DNA of 64,000 nt from assembly GCF_900105805.1 (NCBI RefSeq), contig NZ_LT629788.1, positions 3,534,001 to 3,598,000 on the forward strand. Reading direction: 5' to 3'. This DNA is from Pseudomonas moraviensis. GTDB taxonomy: Bacteria; Pseudomonadota; Gammaproteobacteria; Pseudomonadales; Pseudomonadaceae. Numbering within the stretch: position 1 is the first letter of the stretch; each line of letters opens with the position of its first letter. Shown here one piece after another: positions 1 through 8,025 of this stretch. A program made the translations under genes and the position numbers. The notes beneath the pieces were generated by a model. It saw only the letters and a list, made by a program, of their open reading frames with translations. It searched no databases and was not told the DNA's origin.

Positions 1-2
1 GC

Positions 3-215
3 GGCGTGTCGAAAATCGTCAGCGACCAACGTGAACAGCGCTGGCGCGACGCGCCGGTGATTCGCCTCGGCCTGCATCCGGTCGACATGCGCCATCGTTT
101 CTCTCGAGATTATTGGTTACGCACACTGGAACGCCTGCTGGCAGACGGACGCGTGCCGCTGACCAAGATCGACTGGCTCGTCCGACAGCACGGTCAACTG
201 GAACGCGCAGCATGA
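3..215 (+). CDS. C-terminal end of a DUF2334 / polysaccharide-deacetylase-like protein (partial)
   Basis: The reading frame is open at the left edge of the window, so only about the last 70 residues are present. The segment VIRLGLHPVDMRHRFSRDYW followed by a conserved leucine/arginine-rich tail resembles the end of the DUF2334 polysaccharide-deacetylase-like proteins that lie beside flippase-like genes in Pseudomonas. No catalytic motif falls in the visible part, so the assignment is tentative. The TGA stop overlaps the ATG of the next gene (ATGA), which indicates translational coupling within an operon. The in-frame GTG at position 6 is unlikely to be the true start because the frame continues upstream of it. 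Confidence 0.5.
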   Translation, partial: GVSKIVSDQREQRWRDAPVIRLGLHPVDMRHRFSRDYWLRTLERLLADGRVPLTKIDWLVRQHGQLERAA

Positions 216-1210
216 AGCGCAGCCTGTTGTTGCTGATCGGCCTGCTCGCCGCGGTGCTGATACCGGTGCTGCTTGGCGGCGGCGAAACCTGGGCACGCCT
301 GCGCAGTTTTCCGCTGAACTGGCTGTTGATCATGTTCGGCATGATCCTGCTGTGCTGGGGCATCAACACCCTGCGCCTGCGGTTGTTGCTGGGCGATCAG
401 CGCGAAAAGGTCGCGCCGTTGAAAAGTCTTGGCGTGGTGATGGCGGCCGAGTTCGCCTACTGCGCTACGCCCGGGGGCAGCGGCGGGCCGCTGACCATCA
501 TGGCCTTGCTGGCCCGGTGCGGCGTGCGTCCGGCGCGGGGCAGCGCGGTGTTTGCCATGGACCAGCTCAGCGATCTGTTGTTCTTTCTCTGCGCGCTGAG
601 CGGAATTCTGATTTACGCGCTGTTCCAGCACCTGAGCGATCGCCTCGAATGGCTGCTGACGGTCAGCGCCGTGTCGCTGTTCGGCGGCTTGTGCAGTTGC
701 GTATTGATTGCGCGCTATCACCGGGCGTTGATTCGCCTGAGCGGCCGGCTGTTGGCGGGGATGAACGTTACGGCGCGCACTCGCCGCCGCTGGGCGCGCA
801 AGTTGCTGCACTTTCTCGCGGCCTTTACCGATACCTTGAAGTTGCCCTGGCAGACGCTGGTTCAGGTGTTCGCCCTGACCTGCGTGCACTGGCTGCTGCG
901 CTACAGCGTGCTGTATCTGGCCTTGCGCGGCCTCGGTGCCGACTTGCAGTGGGCATGGAGTTTTCTGGTACAGATGCTCTCGCTGGGCGCCGGCCAGTTC
1001 AGTCTGTTACCCGGCGGCGCAGGGGCAGCGGAATTGACCTCGGCCGCGCTGCTCGCGCCGATGGTGGGCAAATCCACCGCAGCGGCGGCGATCCTGATCT
1101 GGCGCGTAGTGACGTATTACTTCTATCTGCTGGTCGGCGGCCCGGTGTTCGTGTTGATGCTGGGCAAGCCGTTGCTGAAGAAGCTGATGAACGTCAGGCA
1201 GGCTTCTTAG
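212..1210 (+). CDS. Flippase-like / lysylphosphatidylglycerol synthase transmembrane-domain protein (UPF0104 type)
   Basis: This is a 332-residue polytopic inner-membrane protein. It opens with the hydrophobic stretch MKRSLLLLIGLLAAVLIPVL, and further hydrophobic segments follow to the C terminus. The motif GGSGGPLTIMALLARCGV and the later LLPGGAGAAELTSAALL resemble the glycine-rich loops of the MprF/AglD flippase-like family (PF03706). Such proteins are thought to move lipids or lipid-linked sugars across the membrane; the substrate here is unknown. I chose the ATG at 212, which overlaps the upstream stop, over an upstream in-frame start that would add 33 non-hydrophobic residues. The end overlaps a convergent small gene by 17 nt. 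Confidence 0.8.
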   Translation: MKRSLLLLIGLLAAVLIPVLLGGGETWARLRSFPLNWLLIMFGMILLCWGINTLRLRLLLGDQREKVAPLKSLGVVMAAEFAYCATPGGSGGPLTIMALLARCGVRPARGSAVFAMDQLSDLLFFLCALSGILIYALFQHLSDRLEWLLTVSAVSLFGGLCSCVLIARYHRALIRLSGRLLAGMNVTARTRRRWARKLLHFLAAFTDTLKLPWQTLVQVFALTCVHWLLRYSVLYLALRGLGADLQWAWSFLVQMLSLGAGQFSLLPGGAGAAELTSAALLAPMVGKSTAAAAILIWRVVTYYFYLLVGGPVFVLMLGKPLLKKLMNVRQAS

Positions 1211-1370
1211 GTTCGTCGTGCTCTTGCTGCAGCTGCTCCCATAACTCGGCGGCGCCGGGGAATTCGGTGCCGTCCTCGGGGCTCATGTCGTCGGGGTCGT
1301 AGCGACTGAGGCAACCTTCACCAAGGGTGGCAGGTGCTTTGGAGGTGGCTTTGTCCAGTGGATCGCTCAT
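1194..1370 (-). CDS. Small conserved-looking acidic protein, 58 aa
   Basis: A 58-codon frame runs on the minus strand from an ATG at 1370 to a TGA at 1194. The product begins MSDPLDKATSKAPATLGEGC, is rich in D, E and P, and ends in a charged EHDEPKKPA tail. A good ribosome-binding site (GAGGA) lies just before the ATG, and the frame sits directly after a hairpin that probably ends purU. These points support a real gene. There is no signal peptide or membrane segment, and I do not recognise the family. Its 3' end overlaps the convergent membrane-protein gene by 17 nt. Confidence 0.6.
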   Translation of the reverse strand: MSDPLDKATSKAPATLGEGCLSRYDPDDMSPEDGTEFPGAAELWEQLQQEHDEPKKPA

Positions 1371-1393
1371 GGCTTTTCCTCGGGCTCAAATGA

Positions 1394-1427
1394 CAAGGGC
1401 CTGAGCGATTCAACGCCCAGGCCCTTG
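1394..1427 (-). terminator. Hairpin terminator after purU
   Basis: A perfect 10-bp stem, CAAGGGCCTG / CAGGCCCTTG, with a 14-nt loop lies 24 bp beyond the purU stop codon. On the minus strand the downstream T tract is weak; on the plus strand GTTTTTC follows the stem, so the element could also stop transcripts coming from the left. Confidence 0.6.
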
Positions 1428-1451
1428 GTTTTTCAAGCAGGTCGTGTGCTA

Positions 1452-2300
1452 TCAGAACACGACCGTCTTGTTGCCGTGCACCAGCACACGGTCTTCGAGG
1501 TGATAACGCAGGCCGCGGGCCAGCACCATCTTCTCGACGTCACGGCCGAAACGCACCATGTCTTCGATGCTGTCGCTGTGGCTGACACGCACCACGTCCT
1601 GCTCGATGATCGGGCCGGCGTCCAGCTCTTCGGTCACGTAGTGGCAGGTCGCGCCGATCAGCTTGACGCCGCGCAGGGACGCCTGGTGGTACGGCTTGGC
1701 GCCGACAAACGAAGGCAGGAAGCTGTGGTGAATGTTGATGACCTTGTGCGCATATTCGCGGCACATGTCCGGCGGCAGGATCTGCATGTAGCGCGCCAGC
1801 ACCACCACTTCGGCGTCGTGCTGTTTGACCAGGCGCGACACTTCGTCGAACGCTGGCTGCTTGTCCTGCGGATTGACCGGTACGTGGTAGTAAGGAATGC
1901 CGTGCCACTCGACCATGCTGCGCAGGTCGTCGTGGTTGGAAATCACGCAGGAAATTTCGCAGTCCAGCTCATCGCTGTGCCAACGGTGCAGCAGGTCGGC
2001 GAGGCAGTGGGATTCGCGGCTGGCCATCAGCACCACGCGTTTTTTCTGCTCGGTGTCGGTGATGCGCCAGTCCATCGAGAACTCTTCGGCGATCGGCGCG
2101 AACTTCTCGCGCAATTCTTCGATACCGAACGGCAGCGAATCGGCACGAATTTCGTGACGCATGAAGAACCAGCCCACTTGATTGTCAGAGTGGTGGCTCG
2201 CTTCGGTGATCCAGCCGTTATGAGAGGCCAGAAAATTACTGACTTTGGCAACGATGCCAACGCGGTCCGGGCAAGATATCACCAGCCGAAAAGTGCGCAT
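1452..2300 (-). CDS. purU: Formyltetrahydrofolate deformylase
   Basis: The 282-residue protein hydrolyses 10-formyltetrahydrofolate to formate and tetrahydrofolate, supplying formate for PurT-dependent purine synthesis and balancing one-carbon pools. Residues about 1-80 form an ACT regulatory domain (MRTFRLVISCPDRVGIVAKV). Residues about 85-282 form the formyltransferase fold, with the active-site motifs INIHHSFLPSF and ATCHYVTEELDAGPII carrying the Asn, His and Asp expected for the family. I chose the ATG at 2300 because the protein then begins exactly at the ACT domain; a longer in-frame start at 2336 adds 12 residues with no homology. The mvaT gene is divergent. The order purU-mvaT-sbcB is, as I recall, conserved in Pseudomonas. 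Confidence 0.95.
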   Translation of the reverse strand: MRTFRLVISCPDRVGIVAKVSNFLASHNGWITEASHHSDNQVGWFFMRHEIRADSLPFGIEELREKFAPIAEEFSMDWRITDTEQKKRVVLMASRESHCLADLLHRWHSDELDCEISCVISNHDDLRSMVEWHGIPYYHVPVNPQDKQPAFDEVSRLVKQHDAEVVVLARYMQILPPDMCREYAHKVINIHHSFLPSFVGAKPYHQASLRGVKLIGATCHYVTEELDAGPIIEQDVVRVSHSDSIEDMVRFGRDVEKMVLARGLRYHLEDRVLVHGNKTVVF

Positions 2301-2560
2301 GAGGGGGAAACTCCAGAACTTCACAAAGGCCGCCATTCTAGCGACTGTGCAGGAAAACTGCAGTACGCATGCGTGCCGGGCGAAACGAAGCCCGGCGAAA
2401 CGGCTTTCTGACGCAGGTCTTCGTCAAGACCGTGACGCTTTAGCGAGGCGTTTGTCAGACAACTGTAAATATCTGTGCTGACTGCATCACATTATTTAAC
2501 GGAACATTCAATTGACGGCTAATTCCTGTAACTCATTTAAATAAAAAGCCCATCTAAATG

Positions 2561-2589
2561 TTTACTTGATGAAACAGCCTGACTATTAT
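2561..2589 (+). promoter_or_regulatory. Candidate sigma-70 promoter of mvaT
   Basis: The -35-like TTTACT (2561-2566) and the -10-like TATTAT (2584-2589) are separated by exactly 17 bp, 48 bp before the mvaT ATG. The whole 2301-2636 stretch has no gene and is unusually AT-rich from about 2460 on. That fits the promoter of an H-NS-family gene, which may bind its own product. A second candidate, TTGACG at about 2512, lies further upstream. Confidence 0.5.
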
Positions 2590-2636
2590 TGCGGCACTGT
2601 CCCCTGTCATTCAGCATTCTACAAAAGGTAGTACTC

Positions 2637-3014
2637 ATGTCCTTGATCAACGAATATCGCGCCACCGAAGAAGCCATCAAAGAGCTGCAAGCCCGTCTGA
2701 AAAACCTGTCCGAAGACGACAAACTGCAAGCCGAACTGGAATTCGAAGGCAAATTGCGCACGCTGATGGGTGAATACTCCAAATCGCTGCGTGACATCAT
2801 CGCGCTGCTGGACCCGGAAGCCAAATCCAAGGCTCCACGTGGCGGCGCAGTGAAAACTACCGGCACCAAGCGTGCACGCAAAGTTAAACAATACAAAAAC
2901 CCGCACAACGGTGAAGTCATCGAAACCAAAGGTGGCAACCACAAGACTCTGAAAGAGTGGAAAGCCAAGTGGGGCGGCGACGTGGTTGAAGGCTGGGCTA
3001 CCCTGCTGGGCTAA
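2637..3014 (+). CDS. mvaT: H-NS-family nucleoid silencer MvaT
   Basis: The 125-residue protein is a xenogeneic silencer that coats AT-rich DNA and represses horizontally acquired genes. The N-terminal half (residues 1-60) is charged and heptad-like (INEYRATEEAIKELQARL), as expected for the oligomerisation coiled coil. A basic linker follows (KTTGTKRARKVKQY). The C-terminal DNA-binding segment (residues about 80-125) contains NPHNGEVIETKGGNHKTLKEW, whose Gly-Gly-Asn is the family's minor-groove contact. The start at 2637 is the usual MSLINEY. A strong intrinsic terminator follows directly. Pseudomonas genomes also encode paralogues such as MvaV; the purU/sbcB neighbours favour MvaT itself. Confidence 0.95.
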   Translation: MSLINEYRATEEAIKELQARLKNLSEDDKLQAELEFEGKLRTLMGEYSKSLRDIIALLDPEAKSKAPRGGAVKTTGTKRARKVKQYKNPHNGEVIETKGGNHKTLKEWKAKWGGDVVEGWATLLG

Positions 3015-3046
3015 GCCGCGACACCTTCGCCGAGCGATCCGCGAAC

Positions 3047-3078
3047 AAAAAAACGCCAGCTTGCGCTGGCGTTTTTTT
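3047..3078 (+). terminator. Intrinsic terminator of mvaT
   Basis: A GC-rich stem ACGCCAGC / GCTGGCGT with a 4-nt loop is flanked by A and T tracts, so it can act in both directions and may also serve sbcB from the other side. Confidence 0.9.
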
Positions 3079-3111
3079 ATGCCGGTAAATTATTACCGGG
3101 CATGTTCGATT

Positions 3112-4542
3112 TCACAGATTCAAACGTTTGCGTAATGCCTGGACATAGTTCTGCCAGTCATTGAGCACCTCTCGCTGCATTGGCGTCGCACTAAGCGACC
3201 ATTGCTCGGCACTCTCGATAAATGACTGCACGGTATTCGGTGCGCCTGCCTCGGGTTGCGTCAGACGCTGCTGACAAAATAATCTCCAGCGTTCCTGCTC
3301 GGCAACATCCAGGGTCTGCGGAAAGTTGCGTGCTCGATATCGAAAAAGTAATTCGGGCAAACGTTCATCATCGAAAGGCCACGGCTCTTGCGCTAGTTGC
3401 GCAGGGTCCGCCATTCGAACTTGCTCACATAGGCGGCGGTCACGATCGCCGATAAATCCGTCGTACAACTGCTGCTCGGGATCTTCGTTGGGGGTGAAAT
3501 CTTCGCTGGCATAAATCGCCGCGATTTTATCTTTCCAGACTTGTTGTGCGTCAGTTAGTCGCAGTGCCCGCTCCTGATAAAGCGCCATATCCAGCCCAAG
3601 GCGTTGCTGATCTTCTGCACGCAATACCGCCAGCGGCGCTACAACCGGACAACGATTGATGTGAATCAGCTTGAGCGGCACCGGCAACTCACCTTCGGCC
3701 AACTCATCGCGGCGGGTATAAAGACGCTGGCGCAGGGCGTGCGCGTCCAGGTCCAGCAGCCCCTGCGGATCGAGATGCAAGTCACAGACGATCAAGGCGT
3801 TACGGTTCTTCGGGTGCCAGGCCAGCGGCAGGACCACGCCGACATAACTGCGCACCGCCGAGAAACGTCCGGACACATGCACCATTGGCTGCAACAGGCG
3901 GATCTGATCCATGACTTTCTGTTTGCTGCGCAACTGGAACAGCCAGTCGTAGAGTCTGGGTTGTTTCTCGCGAATCAGCCGCGCCAGTGCGATGGTGGCG
4001 CGCACGTCCGACAGCGCCTCGTGGGCATGGCCGTGATCGATATTATTGGCCGCCGTGAGGCGCTCGAGCTTGAGGGTCACGCGGCCCTGGTCATCCGTCG
4101 GCCAGACCAGACCGTCAGGACGCAATGCGTAAGCGGCGCGCACCACGTCGATCAGATCCCAGCGACTGTTGCCGCCCTGCCATTCCCGGGCATAGGGGTC
4201 GAAGAAATTGCGATACAGGCTGTAGCGCGTCATCTCGTCGTCGAAACGCAAGGTGTTGTAGCCGGCGCCACAGGTACCCGGTGCGGCCAGTTGCGCATGC
4301 ACACGGGTCATGAAATCGGCTTCGCTCAAACCCTTCTCGGCAAGCTGAGCGGGCGTGATTCCGGTGATTGCGCACGCCGCCGGATGCGGCAGGATGTCTT
4401 CGCTGGGCTGGCAATACAGATTCACCGGCTCATCGATTTCGTTGAGCGCATGGTCGGTGCGAATCCCGGCCACCTGCAGCGGACGGTCGTTGCGCGGATT
4501 GATGCCAGTGGTTTCGTAGTCGTACCAGAAGATTGAAGTCAC
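3112..4542 (-). CDS. sbcB: Exodeoxyribonuclease I
   Basis: The 476-residue protein degrades single-stranded DNA from 3' to 5' and acts in mismatch repair and recombination. The N-terminal DEDD exonuclease domain shows FWYDYETTG (the first Asp and Glu), AGYNTLRFDDEMTRYSLY in the middle, and HGHAHEALSDVRATI (the HxxxxD ligands). The C-terminal SH3-like and helical domains follow, and the length is typical of the family. I chose the GTG at 4542 because it gives the usual xTSIFWYDYETTG start; the frame extends upstream to 4653 but with unrelated sequence. It converges on mvaT across the shared terminator. Confidence 0.93.
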   Translation of the reverse strand: MTSIFWYDYETTGINPRNDRPLQVAGIRTDHALNEIDEPVNLYCQPSEDILPHPAACAITGITPAQLAEKGLSEADFMTRVHAQLAAPGTCGAGYNTLRFDDEMTRYSLYRNFFDPYAREWQGGNSRWDLIDVVRAAYALRPDGLVWPTDDQGRVTLKLERLTAANNIDHGHAHEALSDVRATIALARLIREKQPRLYDWLFQLRSKQKVMDQIRLLQPMVHVSGRFSAVRSYVGVVLPLAWHPKNRNALIVCDLHLDPQGLLDLDAHALRQRLYTRRDELAEGELPVPLKLIHINRCPVVAPLAVLRAEDQQRLGLDMALYQERALRLTDAQQVWKDKIAAIYASEDFTPNEDPEQQLYDGFIGDRDRRLCEQVRMADPAQLAQEPWPFDDERLPELLFRYRARNFPQTLDVAEQERWRLFCQQRLTQPEAGAPNTVQSFIESAEQWSLSATPMQREVLNDWQNYVQALRKRLNL

Positions 4543-4660
4543 GGGCGAATCCTGAACAGAAGATCGGCGAAGTCTAGGCGCTCCAGGGTTACCACGGCCA
4601 GCCTCGGAGCCCTTGAACAGCAATTTCTCCAGATTCCTACAGCTGAATTGCATTTCCCTT

Positions 4661-4747
4661 GTGGGAGCGAGCCTGTTCGCGAAAGCTTTCTGTCAGTTGC
4701 ACATGGGCTGACTGATCCACCGCATTCGCGAGCAGGCTCGCTCCCAC
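4661..4747. repeat. REPIN (paired inverted REP sequences)
   Basis: GTGGGAGCGAGCCTGTTCGCGAA is mirrored by TTCGCGAGCAGGCTCGCTCCCAC about 40 bp later, which forms the classic Pseudomonas REP doublet. It lies between the divergent sbcB and RDD genes. Related doublets with a GTAGGAGTGAGCCTGCTCGCGA arm occur at 53802, 59899 and 63737. The rest of 4543-4809 shows no gene. Confidence 0.9.
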
Positions 4748-4809
4748 ACCCGAGAGGCTGCTAGCATCAGCCGCACTTGCATCCCGAACAGGCGAACATC
4801 AGGTAGCCC

Positions 4810-5526
4810 ATGCTCGAACCCACAGCACCGCCAAGGAAAGCACCGCTGGATACGCGGCATCAGGTCGAAACGCCGGAAGGCATCGACCTGCCGTTACGCC
4901 CCGCCGGGCTGATGGTGCGCGCCGTGGCGTTTGCCATCGATCTGGGCATTCGCGGCTTGATTCTGGGCGTGCTGTTTATCGCACTGGCATTTCTCGGCAA
5001 GCTCGGCATGGGCCTCGGTTCACTGCTGCTGTTTGCCATCAGCTGGTGGTACATGGTGCTGTTCGAGGTGCTGCGCCAAGGCCGCTCGCCGGGCAAGCAA
5101 TGGCTGGGTTTGCGCGTCGTCCATGACGACGGCACGCCGATCGGCTGGTCGGCCTCACTGCTGCGCAACCTGCTGCGTGTTGTCGACCTGCTGCCCTTCG
5201 GCTATTGCCTCGGTGCGATCAGTTGCCTGCAACACCCGACCTTCAAACGCCTCGGCGACATTGCCGCCGGCACACTGGTGGTCTACAGCGAACGCCCGCT
5301 CAGTCGCCCGCAATTGCCTGAGGCCGAACCTCGCCGCTGCCCCGTCGCTCTCACGCTCAGCGAGCAACGCGCGGTACTCGGTTTCGCCGAGCGTCAGGCC
5401 GAGCTGTCGCCGGCTCGAGTCAATGAGCTGGCGGCATTGCTGGCGCAGCCGCTGCATATCTCCGCGCCCAAGGCCGTGTCCGAACTCAATGGCATCGCAC
5501 GCGGACTGCTGGGGCCGACCCCATGA
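4810..5526 (+). CDS. RDD-family membrane protein
   Basis: The 238-residue protein carries an RDD domain in its first 160 residues: GLMVRAVAFAIDLGIRGLIL contains the conserved Arg and Asp, and the later GRSPGKQWLGLRVV and LGDIAAGTLVVY are typical family motifs. Three or four membrane segments are visible. The C-terminal 70 residues are soluble. The function of RDD proteins is generally unknown; some have been linked to ion exchange. It is the first gene of a tightly packed operon, and its stop overlaps the next start by 4 nt. The context suggests it belongs to a MoxR-centred membrane complex. Confidence 0.85.
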   Translation: MLEPTAPPRKAPLDTRHQVETPEGIDLPLRPAGLMVRAVAFAIDLGIRGLILGVLFIALAFLGKLGMGLGSLLLFAISWWYMVLFEVLRQGRSPGKQWLGLRVVHDDGTPIGWSASLLRNLLRVVDLLPFGYCLGAISCLQHPTFKRLGDIAAGTLVVYSERPLSRPQLPEAEPRRCPVALTLSEQRAVLGFAERQAELSPARVNELAALLAQPLHISAPKAVSELNGIARGLLGPTP

Positions 5527-6500
5527 AGCAGAGCCTGTTCGAAACCCGCCACAAAGCCGAATGGGAGCGCTTCGCCCTGGCGCTGGAACGCCTCGAACAT
5601 GGCAAGGACACCGCGCAGGTGAGCGCTTTTCCCAAAGCCTATCGACGTCTCTGCCAGCATCTGGCTCTGGCCCAGGAGCGCGGCTACAGCAGTTTTCTGA
5701 TCGATTCATTGCAGCAGCAGGTGTTGCGCGGCCATCAACAGCTGTATCGGCATCGCAGTCGCCTCGGCGCGCAAATCATCAGTTTCATCCTCGCCGACTT
5801 TCCGCGACTGGTGCGCGAAGAGTGGCGCTTCGTTGCGGTTGCCAGCCTGCTGTTCTTTGGCAGTCTGATCGGTTTCGCAGTGCTGGTTTATCTGTTTCCG
5901 CAGCTGATCTACAACCTGATCCCCGCCGAACAGGTGCGCGAGATGCAAGGCATGTACGACCCCGTCGCCGGCCACCTCGGACGCTCGGCGGAACGCGCAG
6001 CGAGTGAAGACTGGGTGATGTTCGGCTATTACGTGATGCACAACATCGGCATCGCCTTCCAGACCTTCGCCAGCGGTTTGCTGATGGGCGTGGGCAGCGG
6101 TTTTTTCCTGCTCTACAACGGCATGATCATCGGTGCGGTGGCCGGACATCTCAGCGAAATCGGCTTCGGCCAGACCTTCTGGTCCTTCGTGATCGGCCAC
6201 GGCGCATTCGAACTGACCGCCATTGCCCTCGCCGGTGCCGCGGGCCTGAAGCTGGGCTGGGCGCTGATCGCACCGGGACGCCTGACCCGCGGTGAGGCAC
6301 TGCGCCTGGCCGCGCAAAAAAGCGTGCTGCTGGTGTGCGGGGTCATGCTGTTCTTGCTGATTGCAGCCTTCATCGAGGCTTACTGGTCGTCGAAGACCAG
6401 TGTCGCACCGCTGACCAAATACGCCGTTGGCGCCGCGCTGTGGCTGGCCGTTGCGGTTTATCTGCTGTTGGCCGGAAGGACCCGCCATGCGCCTGAGTGA
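5523..6500 (+). CDS. SpoIIM-like (stage II sporulation protein M family) membrane protein
   Basis: The 325-residue protein has a soluble N-terminal region of about 95 residues and then about five membrane segments. The motifs NIGIAFQTFASGLLMGVGSGFFLLYNGMIIG and GHGAFELTAIALAGAAGLKLG match the conserved core of the SpoIIM/DUF95 family (PF01944). The name comes from a Bacillus sporulation protein; in Pseudomonas it marks MoxR-type operons and has no sporulation role. It overlaps its upstream neighbour by 4 nt and the next gene by 14 nt, which suggests coupled translation. Confidence 0.85.
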   Translation: MKQSLFETRHKAEWERFALALERLEHGKDTAQVSAFPKAYRRLCQHLALAQERGYSSFLIDSLQQQVLRGHQQLYRHRSRLGAQIISFILADFPRLVREEWRFVAVASLLFFGSLIGFAVLVYLFPQLIYNLIPAEQVREMQGMYDPVAGHLGRSAERAASEDWVMFGYYVMHNIGIAFQTFASGLLMGVGSGFFLLYNGMIIGAVAGHLSEIGFGQTFWSFVIGHGAFELTAIALAGAAGLKLGWALIAPGRLTRGEALRLAAQKSVLLVCGVMLFLLIAAFIEAYWSSKTSVAPLTKYAVGAALWLAVAVYLLLAGRTRHAPE

Positions 6501-8025
6501 CGCCAGTGTGGTGATCCGCCCGCGCACGACCTGGGAAGCCATGGACCTGGGCGTGTTGCTGAGCCAGCAGCATCGGCGGTTGTTGATGACCAGTTGGGCT
6601 CTCGTCACCCTGCCGCTGTTCGCCCTGCTCAGCGTGCTGCTGTGGGATTCGCCATCGCTGGCGGTGTTTGTGTTCTGGTGGCTGAAACCGGCATATGAAC
6701 GCCTGCCGCTGTACATCCTCTCCAAAGCGCTGTTCGGCGAGACGCCGACGCTCAAACAGGCCTTGCGTGAATGGCCGCGCCTGCTCAAGCCGCAACTGCT
6801 GGCCAGTCTGACCTGGCGCCGGCTGAGCCTGAGTCGCAGCTTTGTGCTGCCGGTGACGCAACTCGAAGGCCTCGACGGCGAGGCCAGACAACAACGCCTG
6901 CAGGTGCTGCTGCAACGCAACGGCGGCGCCGCGCAATGGTTGACGATCATCGGCGTGCATCTGGAAACCGCACTGTGGATCGGCGTGATGCTGCTGTTCT
7001 ACATGTTGCTGCCGCAGCAGATCGAAACCGATTGGGACTGGCAGTCGCTGCTGCTCGCGGCCGATCAGGACTGGCGTTGGCAGGAACACCTGACCAACGC
7101 GTTTTATGCGCTGATCCTGGTGGTCTGGGAACCCGTCTATGTTGCCTGCGGTTTCAGCCTGTACCTGAACCGCCGCACGCAACTGGAAGCCTGGGATATC
7201 GAGCTGGTCTTCCGTCGCTTGCGCCAGCGCCTGAACAACAGCGTGCTCGGCGTGTTGCTGGCCGCGTGTCTGCTACTGCCGAACCTGCAACCGGTGTGGG
7301 CGGCTGATACGCCGGACGCGCCACGACTGCTCAATCAACCGCTGACCAGTCAGGCCTCGCGCGACAGCATCCAGTCATTGCTGGAACAACCGCCGTTCAA
7401 GAACAAGGAAAGCGTCACCCGTTACCGCTTTGGCGAGGATCCGGCGAGCCCGGCGAAAGACGCGCAACCGGGTGAGGCGCCGCAGTGGCTGAAGACCCTG
7501 CTCGGCTGGCTCGACGGGCAACGCCTGAATGCCGTGGCCAATGTCATTGAAGTGCTGTTGTGGGGTGCATTGATCGCCGCGCTGGGCTGGCTGGTCTGGC
7601 GGTATCGCGAATTCTTCCGGACCTTTGTCAGTCGTCGCCCGAACCTGCCATCGCGCAGCAAACCACCGGCGCCACCGCAAGTTTTCGGCCTCGATCTGAA
7701 CCGTGAAACCTTGCCTGACGACATCGCCGCCAGCGCCGAACAATTGTGGCTCAGCGAACCTCGCGCCGCGCTGGGCCTGCTCTATCGCGGGCTGCTCAGC
7801 CATCTGCTGCACGATTTCGACCTGACGCTGAAAGCCGCCGACACCGAGAGCCAGATCCTCGAACGCATCGAGCAATTGCAACGCCCCGACCTGCTCGCCT
7901 ACAGCCGCAACCTTACCGGCCACTGGCAGAACATGGCCTACGGGCACCGGGTTCCACCGGCACATTTGCAAGCGGAGCTGTGCAACGGCTGGCGTGCATT
8001 GTTTGCCAAAGGTGCTGCGCATTGA
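6487..8025 (+). CDS. DUF4129-domain membrane protein of the MoxR operon
   Basis: The 512-residue protein has hydrophobic segments near residues 45-85, 165-190, 215-235 and 265-280, then a periplasmic or loop region, a further membrane segment (ALIAALGWLVWRY) and a C-terminal DUF4129 domain. The motif AAEQLWLSEPRAALGLLYRGLLSHL-like region (conserved ALxxLYRxLL) followed by the DTESQILERI segment is typical of DUF4129. I chose the ATG at 6487, 14 nt inside the preceding gene, because it gives MRLSDASVVIRPRTTWEAMD. The function is unknown; such proteins co-occur with MoxR ATPases and DUF58 proteins. Confidence 0.8.
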   Translation: MRLSDASVVIRPRTTWEAMDLGVLLSQQHRRLLMTSWALVTLPLFALLSVLLWDSPSLAVFVFWWLKPAYERLPLYILSKALFGETPTLKQALREWPRLLKPQLLASLTWRRLSLSRSFVLPVTQLEGLDGEARQQRLQVLLQRNGGAAQWLTIIGVHLETALWIGVMLLFYMLLPQQIETDWDWQSLLLAADQDWRWQEHLTNAFYALILVVWEPVYVACGFSLYLNRRTQLEAWDIELVFRRLRQRLNNSVLGVLLAACLLLPNLQPVWAADTPDAPRLLNQPLTSQASRDSIQSLLEQPPFKNKESVTRYRFGEDPASPAKDAQPGEAPQWLKTLLGWLDGQRLNAVANVIEVLLWGALIAALGWLVWRYREFFRTFVSRRPNLPSRSKPPAPPQVFGLDLNRETLPDDIAASAEQLWLSEPRAALGLLYRGLLSHLLHDFDLTLKAADTESQILERIEQLQRPDLLAYSRNLTGHWQNMAYGHRVPPAHLQAELCNGWRALFAKGAAH

